Positions 23,206 through 33,441 of a stretch of DNA of 64,000 nt are shown one piece after another. Source of the DNA: Saposhnikovia divaricata (taxonomy: Eukaryota; Streptophyta; Magnoliopsida; Apiales; Apiaceae); NCBI GenBank assembly GCA_036435485.1, contig CM071599.1, positions 209,473,178 to 209,537,177 of the forward strand, given 5' to 3'. Every line of letters begins with the position of its first letter. Position 1 is the stretch's first letter. The notes beneath the pieces are model-generated. The model was not told the origin of the DNA, searched no databases, and saw only the letters and a list, made by a program, of their open reading frames with translations. The position numbers and the translations under genes were made by a program.

Positions 23206-23724
23206 TGTTGTGGAATAAAAACTAGGCTACTAGTATTGCGGCTAGGGTTTATGTATTTAATGTAAGGGTATGTGAGCTTCGGGCTTTAATGGCTGCTTCT
23301 GCGTTCGAGACTTAAACGGTCCTCACAGAATGCCTACGTATCTCTGTAATTAGAGAATCAAGCCAATAAAACGTAGTTCTGAGGTGAGGGGTCTGACCCT
23401 TTATATAGGCTGAGAAGCCTTAGAATTAAGGTAGGAGTTGGAGACTTAATAGATAAGTCACCTCCTTGAGGAAAGTTCTTGATCTATTCCTTATAGGAAT
23501 CAGTTTCCATATAGAATTGGATGCTTTATAGGATAAGTCTGAAGGAGATATTATCCTTATCCAACTCTTATTTGCTGAGCTGTTTATTACCCTTAATATT
23601 AATTACGAAATTAATATTATGAATAGGGTTTGGGCCCAACTGGTGGGCCCCACGTTTGGACTATTCCGGGTATAATTAATACCATATTAATGGTGTCTTT
23701 AAGGCTTACTTTTAGCCCATATCA
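23206..23724 (-). repeat. 3' LTR of the Tat element
   Basis: Begins TGTTGTGG, ends CATATCA. A TATA box (CTATATAAAGGG on the minus strand) lies at 23398-23408. Followed by the polypurine tract at 23725-23740 (plus strand TTTGCCCCCCAACTTC). Confidence 0.9.
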
Positions 23725-24054
23725 TTTGCCCCCCAACTTCTAGGAAAACTGATCAGGTTTTCCTTGAAGTTTTATCTGTCTTTCGTGAGACTTGGGTCAG
23801 GGCTTTGTACACTAGTGTTTCACGAATGTCGTCTTGATGCAAAGTGTGGAGCGACCGACACGTTTACGACGATATGCCTTATTCGAGGCTAAGCAATTTC
23901 CATAACTTTAGTTACAGAGTCTTTTTTCTTCAAGGAATTATCTATGAAATTCCTTGTATTTCCATTTTTATCCTATTATGGTACCTACAGGTATCAGAAT
24001 TCCATGTCTGTGAAGATTAGCTGTCAGAAAATCAATTTTTATAGCAAATTTCGA

Positions 24055-25905
24055 CCAGAACTGAGTATTTTCGATCAGAAATTCGACCAGGAATTCGACC
24101 AGGAATTCGACCAGGATTCTGGTCGAATTAAGGCCTTCTTTTTCTTCCTGATCGAAGAGATTTTCGACCAGGATTCCTGGTCGTTTCGACCAGGATTCTG
24201 GTCGAAATAAGGGTCTCAGAATGGTTTTGGTCGAAAGGTTTTTCGACCAGGATTCCTGGTCGTTTCGACCAGGATTCTGGTCGAATTAAGGGCGTTTCCA
24301 ACGCTTTGGTCGAAGGGTTTTTCGACCAGGATTCCTGGTCGTTTCGACCAGGATTCTGGTCGAATTAAGGGCGTTTCCAACGCTTTGGTCGAAGGGTTTT
24401 TCGACCAGAATTCTTGGTCGTTTCGACCAGGATTCTGGTCGAATTAAGGGCGTTTCCAACGCTTTGGTCGAAGGGTTTTTCGACCAGGATTCCTGGTCGT
24501 TTCGACCAGGATTCTGGTCGAATTAAGGGCGTTTCCAACGCTTTGGTCGAAGGGTTTTTCGACCAGAATTCCTGGTCGTTTCGACCAAGGATTCTGGTCG
24601 AATTAAGGGCGTTTCCAACGCTTTGGTCGAAGGGTTTTTCGACCAGAATTCTTGGTCGTTTCGACCAGGATTCTGGTCGAATTAAGGGCGTTTCCAACGC
24701 TTTGGTCGAAGGGTTTTTCGACCAGGATTCCTGGTCGTTTCGACCAGGATTCTGGTCGAATTAAGGGCGTTTCCAACGCTTTGGTCGAAGGTTTTTTCGA
24801 CCAGAATTCCTGGTCGTTTCGACCAAGGATTCTGGTCGAATTAAGGGCGTTTCCAACGCTTTGGTCGAAGGGTTTTTCGACCAGAATTCGTGGTCGTTTC
24901 GACCAGGATTCTGGTCGAATTAAGGGCGTTTCCAACGCTTTGGTCGAAGGGTTTTTCGACCAGGATTCCTGGTCGTTTCGACCAGGATTCTGGTCGAATT
25001 AAGGGCGTTTCCAACGCTTTGGTCGAAGGGTTTTTCGACCAGAATTCCTGGTCGTTTCGACCAGGATTCTGGTCGAATTAAGGGCGTTTCCAACGCTTTG
25101 GTCGAAGGGTTTTTCGACCAGAATTCTTGGTCGTTTCGACCAGGATTCTGGTCGAATTAAGGGAACGACCAGGTATTCTGGTCGAATTAAGGGCGTTTCC
25201 AACGCTTTGGTCGAAGGTTTTTTCGACCAGAATTCCTGGTCGTTTCGACCAAGGATTCTGGTCGAATTAAGGGCGTTTCCAACGCTTTGGTCGAAGGGTT
25301 TTTCGACCAGAATTCGTGGTCGTTTCGACCAGGATTCTGGTCGAATTAAGGGCGTTTCCAACGCTTTGGTCGAAGGGTTTTTCGACCAGGATTCCTGGTC
25401 GTTTCGACCAGGATTCTGGTCGAATTAAGGGCGTTTCCAACGCTTTGGTCGAAGGTTTTTTCGACCAGAATTCCTGGTCGTTTCGACCAAGGATTCTGGT
25501 CGAATTAAGGGCGTTTCCAACGCTTTGGTCGAAGGGTTTTTCGACCAGAATTCGTGGTCGTTTCGACCAGGATTCTGGTCGAATTAAGGGCGTTTCCAAC
25601 GCTTTGGTCGAAGGGTTTTTCGACCAGGATTCCTGGTCGTTTCGACCAGGATTCTGGTCGAATTAAGGGCGTTTCCAACGCTTTGGTCGAAGGGTTTTTC
25701 GACCAGAATTCCTGGTCGTTTCGACCAGGATTCTGGTCGAATTAAGGGCGTTTCCAACGCTTTGGTCGAAGGGTTTTTCGACCAGAATTCTTGGTCGTTT
25801 CGACCAGGATTCTGGTCGAATTAAGGGCGTTTCCAACGCTTTGGTCGAAGGGTTTTTCGACCAGGATTCCTGGTCGTTTCGACCAGGATTCTGGTCGAAT
25901 TAAGG
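24055..25905. repeat. Tandem array of 79-bp palindrome-rich units in the element's 3' region
   Basis: The unit contains GGCGTTTCCAACGCTTTGG, then TTTTTCGACCAGGATTCCTG and TTCGACCAGGATTCTGGTCG. Starts at 24291 and 24370 give a 79-bp period, with some 80-bp units from an extra A. About 20 units are present. Alternating variants (AGGATTCC, AGAATTCT, AGAATTCG, AGAATTCC) recur in a three-unit pattern of about 240 bp, so there is higher-order structure. CGACCAG/CTGGTCG arms could form hairpins. Long open frames on both strands here are artefacts of the repeat. Tandem repeats in this region are known for Tat/Ogre elements. Confidence 0.9.
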
Positions 25906-26194
25906 GCCATTTTGGCTTTGGGCCTATTCTTATGGGGCCTGGTACTTTTCTTTTCAAAATGGGCTTATCCTCATAGTTGTTATTGGGCCCAACCGGGCTA
26001 TTTGGATCCAAATCCAGGATTTATTGTCTATGATATTTTTTAAAAAATACCCATAATTTTCTTCAAAATATCTAAGATATTTTTCAAAGATATTTTCCTA
26101 AGAATGTCCTAGAATTGGGCCTTAATTTGGGCCGGTTTCATGGGCTTTTCTGACCTGTTACTGTAGGTTTCTTGACCGTTTGGAGGAATTTTAA

Positions 26195-26245
26195 CCGGCT
26201 AAAAGATTGTATATAAGAGTGAGAGTGAAGTGTTCACTTTCTCAT
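26195..26245 (+). promoter_or_regulatory. Probable promoter of the antisense ORF
   Basis: TATATAAG at 26210-26217 is followed about 30 bp later by a pyrimidine-rich start region and a 5' leader with CACTTCACTAGAAATTCTC. Placement about 265 bp before the ATG at 26480 fits a plant TATA promoter directing plus-strand transcription against the main element RNA. Confidence 0.55.
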
Positions 26246-26479
26246 TCTTACTTCTACTCAAACACTTCACTAGAAATTCTCTCTGTAGTTATCTCTATTT
26301 CAAGGCGATTTCCGGCGAAAGTTTTCTTTAAGCTCCTCCCCTTCACGGTGGTTTCTGGGTTTATTTCTTGAAGATACCTTCATTCCTTCATATTTTCTGG
26401 GTTTTCTTTGAAGATTTTCTTCAAATCTTCAAACTTTCTGGGTTTTTCAAGAGCTTCGAACCTTTCTTCAAGAGCATCA

Positions 26480-28394
26480 ATGGAAGACAAAGCTAAGTCT
26501 CGCCTTGCAAAGATGAATTCTGCCTCCTCCAAAGGTACAATCACCATTCGCTCTTCTTACACATCTCTAGTAGATATGTTAAATCAACGTGGAGCTGATT
26601 ACCCCTCTTTGTCAGAATTAGATGCATATGACTGTTGTAGCTCTTATCATGATGTTGATGAAATCACTAGGTATAACAAGCTTTTCAAAATTAAATCACC
26701 TTATAAACTTGTCCCAGCCGAGCCAGGTGACAGACCTTGTCACTGGAAACCCAATTCTTTGTGTGTTTATAGGGAGAGTCTAGTGGCTGGCCTTCGTTTT
26801 CCATTTCATGAATTCATTCCTAGACTCTTAGCTGATGTGCAAATTAGTCCATGTCAACTCCCGCCAAACGCGTGGAGAATTATATTATGTTTTATGGTTT
26901 TGTGTCTTCGACAACAACTCCCTTTATCAGTTGCTCTTTTTCGCAAACTTTTTCAATTTTACAATAGTCCTGCCACGAACCCTGGCTGGGTATATGTTAA
27001 GCTCCGTCCTAGAGTCCCCCCAATCTTTAATGGCAAGTCAATTCCTGATAATAATGCGGGCTGGAAAAATGAGTTCGCATACTTAGAATGGGATGGAGGT
27101 GATTGGGGCACTCTCTTTAGGCAGACATTCTCGAGAGTCTCAGATGGAAGTGCTAAGGGAATCGTCCTTAGTACCGAGGAACAGGCCGCTTATAATACTT
27201 TGACCGAGGCAGACGGTAGTTCTATTACCTGCCTAAGTCTTTTTAAATGAGGAGTCTCTAAGGGGAGTAGGCCTTTCCAGAGTTTCTGAGCGGGGTAATT
27301 TTCTTACTGGTCTTTGCCATTTACTTTTTAATACTGAATTTATTCCAACTCTCTTTTTGGTCGTTCTTGCAGTTGCGAAATTGATTGTGGAGGCTGCACC
27401 CTCTCCTGATGAAGAGACGGCCAGGATGGTTCGGGCTAAGAGGGTTGCTGACCCTCGAGGGAAAAACACGGAGCCTCCTTTCCTGCGCCCCCACAAGGTC
27501 CATAAAGGGGAGTTGAGATATGGTGACATAGCTGGACTGGAGGGGAGCTCCCAGGTTAATGTCCAGTCGACGGTTTTCAGGCCTCCTTGGGGCTTTAGGA
27601 AGCAGGATTCTGTGGTGGGCTCTACGAAGCACTCCATGGATTGGTCTTTAAACTCGATCACCACCCCTGACTATAAGGACATGGTCCTTGGTGGAGGTAT
27701 TTGGGAGTCAGAGGCACTCGGTGCTCAGGCTCTCGCTGTGGTAAGTCTCAAACTTTTTTCTTTCAATACCTTAACGGCTTTTAAGTTCATTACTTGATTT
27801 CAATGCTAACCTTTCATGCAGGCTAACGTCCATTTCCAAAGTTTGGTTCACAAAGCCAAAGCTTGGAAAGAGAAGTCTAAAGCTTTTGAGTCTGAGTCTC
27901 AGAAGAAGACTCTCCATATTAACCGTCTGGAAGAGCAAATAAAGAAGAAAGATGAAGAGATGGTAGGGATGCATGCGGAGCTGGTCGCCCTGAGAGATGA
28001 CAAGGAGAAGCATATTGATGAATATCTGGATTCAGATGAGTACAAGACTCTCATGGATCAGCATGATGAGATGCTCTTTCCTAGTCAGTTTTCTGATGGG
28101 TGGACCAAAGCCCTTGAAGCAGTTCTGAGGCAGCATCCAGGGTTATTCTTGCCTTCTGCTTTTCCTAGCCCTCACCTTCCCAATGCCTTGACACAGGGGC
28201 CTGGTTCCAGTGAAGAGCTGTTTGGGGAGGATGACGCTTTGGTTAAGGAGCATGCTACTGCCACTACTTCAGCTTTGGATCCCGAGCCTACTCTAGCCCA
28301 GCCTGGTGCTGTTATCTCTGCCGACGAGGGGTCTACTACTGAGACTAGCTCTGAGGATGCTTCTCCTGCTAAGGAGGCCCCTAAGGCCCCTTAG
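26480..28394 (+). CDS. Antisense ORF of the Tat element, gypsy-type putative transposase-like domain, three exons
   Basis: Exon 1 (26480 to about 27294) encodes the region with DYPSLSELDAYDCCSSYHDV, SLCVYRESLVAGLRFPFHEF and QISPCQLPPNAWRIILCF. This pattern is typical of the plant 'putative gypsy type transposon' domain. Exon 2 is 27373-27740, between a TTCTTGCAG acceptor and a GTAAGT donor. Exon 3 is 27822-28394, with a Lys/Glu-rich coiled coil (KTLHINRLEEQIKKKDEEMV) and an acidic Ser/Glu/Pro-rich tail. In exon 1 the frame ends at 27250, just after a T run. A neighbouring frame carries the expected continuation to the donor at 27295, so this copy has a one-base frameshift. The ATG at 26480 is the first in frame. 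The biological role is unknown. Known Tat-group elements carry similar antisense ORFs. Confidence 0.65.
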
Positions 28395-28811
28395 GCTTTA
28401 TTTATTTATCATTCGCCTTTCTGAACTCTGGATTTCAATCATTTGACTTAATAGCCTTCGGGCCTTTGTAATTTCTAACTTAACTATTTATGCAGTTTAT
28501 TTCCGCTCATTTTTCTTGCCTTTGCTCATAGTTTGTTAATACTTTAGAATTTTTTGAGCACTTGGCCTCTTGGCTGGTACTTAAACTTATAAGTCGGTCC
28601 AACATTCGTCTTTCGTTTAGTTTAGCAAGGAAGGATAACCAATAGGGAAAACAGAATAAATTCCATTATGCTGTCAAAGGACATTAATAAAATGGGTTCA
28701 ACCCTTACATAGATACTCTATCAACTACTGGGAGCAACATGCTCTATAATGGTTTCATTCGAACCTTATTCCTAATAAATAGATAAAAGTTCAAGCCTTT
28801 ATCAAAAGATC
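28395..28811. other. Spacer between convergent antisense ORF and integrase ends
   Basis: AT-rich non-coding stretch with TTTATTTATTTATC just after the stop of the antisense ORF, a possible polyadenylation region. Nothing else recognised. Confidence 0.4.
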
Positions 28812-29471
28812 TCAAACATAATAAACTTTGAGGTTAACAGCATGCCAAGTCCGGGGCACCTCAACCCCATCCAAGGTTTCTAACTTGTAAGATCCTCGTC
28901 CTAACACCTTCCTGACCAGATACGGTCCTTCCCAGTTTGGTGCTAACTTTCCTTTTTGGCCAACTCCTGAGGCTTCAATCTTCCTTAGGACCATGTCGCC
29001 TTGTCGAAAAAATCTTTCTTTAACTCTTTGGTTGTAATGAAAAGAGGCTCTCTTCTGATACTCAGCATTCCTAGCATTAGCTTCATCTCTAACCTCGTCA
29101 ATTAAATCCAGGGCAAGCCTCATCCCTTCTTCATTAGTTTCTGGCTCATATGCCTCGATTCGAGGTGATGCCTGCATGATCTCCAAGGGCACAACAGCCT
29201 CGGTTCCATAAGCCAGCAAAAATGGGGTTGCTCCAGTTGTTACCTTACAAGTGGTACGATACGCCCAGAGTATGGGCAGCAGTTCATCCACCCAAGTGTT
29301 CCTAGAGCACTCGACCCTCTTCTTCAGTCCATCAAGGATAATTCGATTAGCTACCTCAGCTTGCCCATTGGCTTGTGGATGTGCCACTGAGGTAAAGCGG
29401 AGCTCAATCGCATTCTCTTCACAATACTTCTTAAACTCCTCATTATTGAACTGTGTCCCATTGTCTGTCAC
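28812..29471 (-). CDS. Integrase C-terminal half of the Tat element
   Basis: Starts at TDNGTQFNNEEFKKYCEE, which holds the second Asp of the D-D-35-E triad. The Glu lies in HPQANGQAEVANR. A C-terminal part with ERFFRQGDMVLRKIEA and NWEGPYLVRKVL follows. Integrase inserts the element cDNA into the genome. The upstream half is in the same frame but separated by one TGA at the codon after RYGIP. A CGA-to-TGA change at a CpG site would explain it. Confidence 0.85.
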   Translation of the reverse strand: MTDNGTQFNNEEFKKYCEENAIELRFTSVAHPQANGQAEVANRIILDGLKKRVECSRNTWVDELLPILWAYRTTCKVTTGATPFLLAYGTEAVVPLEIMQASPRIEAYEPETNEEGMRLALDLIDEVRDEANARNAEYQKRASFHYNQRVKERFFRQGDMVLRKIEASGVGQKGKLAPNWEGPYLVRKVLGRGSYKLETLDGVEVPRTWHAVNLKVYYV

Positions 29472-29477
29472 AAGGAT

Positions 29478-30515
29478 TCATGGGATTCCATATCTGCAAA
29501 TGATGTTCTCCCAAAAGAACTGGGAAACTTGCTTGGTGGTTATCTTGGCCAGGGGTTTAGCCTCAATCCACTTAGTGAAGTAATCAATGGCCACTATCAG
29601 GAATTTCCTCTGTGCTGAAGCCATGGGAAAGGGTCCAAGTATGTCCATCCCCCACATTGCAAATGGAACGGGAGAGTTGATAGAGGTCAACATCTCAGGC
29701 GGTTGCCTCACAATTGGGGCATGCTTCTGGCATCTCTCACATCTCTTGACATAGTTTTGTGCATCAGCCAACATCTCCGGCCAATAAAACCCTAAACGAA
29801 TTATCTTGTGAGCTAAGGCTCTGCCCCCCAGATGTTGCCCACAGATCCCTTCATGAACTTCCTCTAATGCTTCCCTTGCCTCTAAAGGCCTTAGACATTT
29901 CAAGTACGGGATGACAAACGACCTTTTGTACAGAATACCCTCAATCAAGGTATATCTCAACGCTCTTACTGAGAGTTTTCGTGCCTCCATGGCATTGTCT
30001 GGGAGCCAACCGGTCTCCAGGTGTGCCTTGATAGGATCTATCCAAGAGCCTCCTATATCAATCGGTGCCATTAACTTTGCATTAATGGTTGGGGCCTTCA
30101 GGACCTGAAAGTAGACACTCCCAGCATAATTTTTTATTTCAGAAGAAGCAAACTTAGACAGGGCATCGGCCTTAACGTTTTCTTCTCTCGGGATGTGCTC
30201 AACATGACACTCCTCAAACTGAGACATAACAGCCTTCACCACTCTCAGGTATTTCGCCATAGTCTCATCCTTAGCTTCGAATTCACCGTTTACTTGGGAT
30301 ATCACAAGTCGTGAATCTCCACAAACTTTAAGGTTTTTGACCCGCATGATTCTAGCTAAACCCAAACCAGCTATTAATGCCTCATACTCTGCCTCATTGT
30401 TAGTAGTAGGAAAATCCAGCTTTAAAGCATACTCAACTGTGAACCCATCAGGGCTTTGCAAAACCAAACCTGCACCACTAGAATTTGTTTTTGATGCTCC
30501 ATCAAAATAGAGCAC
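29478..30515 (-). CDS. Archaeal-type RNase H and integrase N-terminal half of the Tat element
   Basis: Residues 1-130 form a second RNase H: LYFDGASKTNSSGAG, NNEAEYEALIAGL, GDSRLVISQVNGEF and EENVKADALSKFAS hold the D-E-D-D residues. The integrase zinc-binding region follows (HLGGRALAHKIIRLGFYWP, with CERCQKH). The core then begins with MWGMDILGPFP holding the first Asp. The reading ends in RYGIP before a TGA. The duplicated RNase H is a defining feature of Tat elements. Confidence 0.85.
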   Translation of the reverse strand: MLYFDGASKTNSSGAGLVLQSPDGFTVEYALKLDFPTTNNEAEYEALIAGLGLARIMRVKNLKVCGDSRLVISQVNGEFEAKDETMAKYLRVVKAVMSQFEECHVEHIPREENVKADALSKFASSEIKNYAGSVYFQVLKAPTINAKLMAPIDIGGSWIDPIKAHLETGWLPDNAMEARKLSVRALRYTLIEGILYKRSFVIPYLKCLRPLEAREALEEVHEGICGQHLGGRALAHKIIRLGFYWPEMLADAQNYVKRCERCQKHAPIVRQPPEMLTSINSPVPFAMWGMDILGPFPMASAQRKFLIVAIDYFTKWIEAKPLAKITTKQVSQFFWENIICRYGIP

Positions 30516-33441
30516 CCAATATTCCTTTAGATCGGGTATAAGTTCCTCTTTTTTTTTTCTCTTGCCCAGGGGTAGTCATTATCTCTTGCCCCCCGACTTC
30601 TTGGTTGTTAATAGTACATTCAACCACGAAGTCAGCCAATGCCTGAGCCTTGATGGCTGTCCGAGGCTTGTATGTGATATCGAATTCTCCTAACTCAATC
30701 GCCCATTTAATTAGCCTCCCACTGGCCTTAGGACTATGCAATATGTTCCTCAACTGTTGGTTCGTCAGAACTTGAATCTTGTGTGCCTGAAAGTAAGGTC
30801 GCAATTTCCTTGAGGCAGTTACTAAAGCCAAAGCAAACTTTTCTATGGGTGAGTAATTCAACTCAGCCCCATGCAACACTTTGCTTACATAGTAGATAGG
30901 TTTCTGGACTTTCTCCTCTTCCCGAATAAGGACAGCACTCAGGGCTTGCTCAGATACCGCCAGGTATAGATAAAGAGTCTCTCCAGGGCTTGGTTTGGTC
31001 AATAACGGGGCTTCAACCATGTATTTCTTCAATTGCTCGAAGGCCTCTTGGCTCTCAGGAGTCCACTCAAAATTTTTCACTTTCTTCAATGCTTGAAAGA
31101 AAGGCAAGCACTTGTCACCAGACTTGGAGATGAATCTTCCTAAAGCCGCTACCCGGCCTGTCAACTTTTGCACATCTCTTATAGAGCGCGGTGGTTCCAT
31201 GTCTAAGATCGCCTTGATCTTGTCGGGGTTGGCCTCTATGCCTCTTTTAGAAACCATCAGACCCAAAAATTTGCCTGATCCAACACCAAAGGCACATTTG
31301 GCTGGATTCAACATCATCTTGTGGTGCCTCAGCACTTCAAATGCTTCTCTGAGGTGCTTGATATGGTCTGTTTTGACCAAACTTTTAACCAGCATATCAT
31401 CGACATAGACCTCCATGGTTTTTCCAATCAGATGGGCAAATATCTTATTCACCAATCGTTGGTAAGTAGCTCCCGCATTCTTTAAGCCAAACGCCATAAC
31501 AAGATAGCAAAAAACACCAAAGTCGGTTATGAAAGATACCTTAGGGATGTCGTCCTTGTGCATCTTAATCTGATTATAGCCGCTGAACCCATCCATGAAG
31601 CTCAGCATCTCATGTCCAGCTGTGGCATCTATCAACATATCTATCCTTGGCAGAGGGAAACAATCCTTTGGGCATGCATCATTCAGGTCAGTGAAGTCTA
31701 TACACATCCTCCACTTCCCATTCGCTTTCTTGACCATCACTGGGTTTGCTAACCATTCGGGAAACTGAATTTCCTCAATAAAACCAGCCTCCAAGAGCTT
31801 ATCCACTTCTTGCTTAATGGCTTCTTGCCTTTCCGGAGCAAAATTTCTCTTCTTCTGCTGTACTATCTTCCGATTAGGGTCAACATTCAATCTATGAGTT
31901 ATGAGTTGAGGATCAATCCCTGGCATGTCAGCTGCTGTCCAAGCAAAAACGTCGCCATTCCTTTGTAAGAACTCTATTAATTTGCCCTTCAGGGGTTCTT
32001 TCAAAGAGGCTCCAATATAAGTCACCTTCTCAGGGTCGCCTAACTCCAGAGGGATAGGTATTAAGTCCTCCGCTGGCTTTCCCCGGTGTTCATCATCATC
32101 ACGGACATCCATGTCTTCAATTGGGAGTACCTGCCCCCCGGTTCCGTCAGCTCTCAAAGCAGCCACATAGCAACTCCTGGCCATTTTCTGATCTCCTTTT
32201 TGTTCCCCAACACCATTCCTGGTTGGAAATTTGACCTTCATGTGATAAGTAGAGGCAACAGCCTTAAATGCATGAAGTCCGGTCCTCCCTAAGATTGCAT
32301 TATACGTTGAGGCAGCCTTAATTACTAGAAAGTTTAGCATCTGGGTGGCCTCCTTAGGTTCTTGCCCTATTGTCATGGGCAGCTGAATGGTTCCTTCAAC
32401 CTTGGATTCAACTCCATTAAATCCGTAGATCGGCATGTTAGTCGGGGTTAGTTGAGAGTCGGTATACCCCATCCTCATAAAAGCATCATGAAACAAGATA
32501 TCGACGGAAGCTCCATTGTCTATCAGGACTCGCTTCACTTCCGAGTTTCCAATTACTGGAGTTATGACCAACGGGTCGTCATGGGGGAATTTCACCCCTT
32601 CAAGGTCCGAATCATCAAAACCAATCACTGCCTCAGTCTTAGCACGCTTCGGGGCTTCTCCTGTGATGTGCATCACTTCCCTGGCATAAGCCTTTCGAGA
32701 GTTTCGGGTAGTGCCGGCCGCTGTTGGTCCTCCCCAAATCATATTAATTACTGGCCCTCGAGGCTGCGGGTTACGATTGCGATCGTTATCCCTCCTGTCA
32801 TTGTCTCTTCTTTCATAATCCCTCTTCTGGGTTCCACGGTCTTCACATTTGGTGAACTTGTTTAACTTTCCCTTCCGGATTAAAAACTCAATTTCATCCT
32901 TCAACTGTCTGCAGTCATCTGTGTCATGCCCCACATCCTTATGGAATCTACAATACAAATCTTTGTTTCTCTTTTCGGGATCACCCCTGAGCGGTTTAGG
33001 CCAGCGAAAGTCCTTATCCTTCTCAATGTCCAATAAAATTTGGCTCCTAGGAGCATTCAACCTCGCGTAATCAGAAAACCTTGACCCAAAACCCTTCTTA
33101 GGTGATGAATCAGAGTCCTTGCCAGTTCGGGGATACTTGTCCCTAGCGTCGTACTCTTGTTCTGATTTTCTTTTCTTCGAATCATTAGAGCCCTTGCCAT
33201 TACCTACTGTGGTTTCCTTCTTAATGCTGTCTTCAGCCTTGATATATTTATCGGCTCTTCTTTGGAGTTCGGCCATGTTCTCAGGAGGATGTTTTGCCAA
33301 AGACCTTTTGAAGAAGAGGTCAGTGGTTCCGTGTTCCAGGGCTACCATGGCCACCTTATTTTCCAGATCGGTGATATTCAGCGTCTCCTTGGTGAATCGC
33401 TTGAGATAATCCCTTAAGTTCTCATTCTTCCCTTGCACCAC
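30502..33441 (-). CDS. Gag C-terminus, protease, reverse transcriptase and RNase H of the Tat element
   Basis: 979 codons. The N-terminal part is gag with a zinc-knuckle-like CRFHKDVGHDTDDC. The protease has VLIDNGASVDILF, with DNGA in place of DTG. RT has MCIDFTDLNDACPKD, SFMDGFSGYNQIKM and the catalytic VYVDDMLVKS. RNase H follows with LYLYLAVSEQALSAVLIREE and a C-terminal ADFVVE region. The frame overlaps the next one by 14 nt. The change of frame lies at a long A run on the coding strand (30544-30556), a typical slippage site. Confidence 0.88.
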   Translation of the reverse strand: MVQGKNENLRDYLKRFTKETLNITDLENKVAMVALEHGTTDLFFKRSLAKHPPENMAELQRRADKYIKAEDSIKKETTVGNGKGSNDSKKRKSEQEYDARDKYPRTGKDSDSSPKKGFGSRFSDYARLNAPRSQILLDIEKDKDFRWPKPLRGDPEKRNKDLYCRFHKDVGHDTDDCRQLKDEIEFLIRKGKLNKFTKCEDRGTQKRDYERRDNDRRDNDRNRNPQPRGPVINMIWGGPTAAGTTRNSRKAYAREVMHITGEAPKRAKTEAVIGFDDSDLEGVKFPHDDPLVITPVIGNSEVKRVLIDNGASVDILFHDAFMRMGYTDSQLTPTNMPIYGFNGVESKVEGTIQLPMTIGQEPKEATQMLNFLVIKAASTYNAILGRTGLHAFKAVASTYHMKVKFPTRNGVGEQKGDQKMARSCYVAALRADGTGGQVLPIEDMDVRDDDEHRGKPAEDLIPIPLELGDPEKVTYIGASLKEPLKGKLIEFLQRNGDVFAWTAADMPGIDPQLITHRLNVDPNRKIVQQKKRNFAPERQEAIKQEVDKLLEAGFIEEIQFPEWLANPVMVKKANGKWRMCIDFTDLNDACPKDCFPLPRIDMLIDATAGHEMLSFMDGFSGYNQIKMHKDDIPKVSFITDFGVFCYLVMAFGLKNAGATYQRLVNKIFAHLIGKTMEVYVDDMLVKSLVKTDHIKHLREAFEVLRHHKMMLNPAKCAFGVGSGKFLGLMVSKRGIEANPDKIKAILDMEPPRSIRDVQKLTGRVAALGRFISKSGDKCLPFFQALKKVKNFEWTPESQEAFEQLKKYMVEAPLLTKPSPGETLYLYLAVSEQALSAVLIREEEKVQKPIYYVSKVLHGAELNYSPIEKFALALVTASRKLRPYFQAHKIQVLTNQQLRNILHSPKASGRLIKWAIELGEFDITYKPRTAIKAQALADFVVECTINNQEVGGQEIMTTPGQEKKKRGTYTRSKGILGALF

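Noticed and set aside
24055..25905. CRISPR-like array
   Set aside because: Spacers are not unique, the units are contiguous 79-bp repeats, and the context is a plant retrotransposon.
24365..25976. Long open frames on both strands (110-120 codons) at 24.4-26.0 kb
   Set aside because: They repeat the same peptide because the 79-bp array lacks stops in several frames. There is no gene structure.
27233..27664. Minus-strand frames opposite exon 2 of the antisense ORF
   Set aside because: No motif is recognised, and the plus-strand reading has splice sites and family-like sequence.
31112..33409. Plus-strand open frames across the Tat pol region
   Set aside because: They are shadows of the strong minus-strand gag-pol reading.
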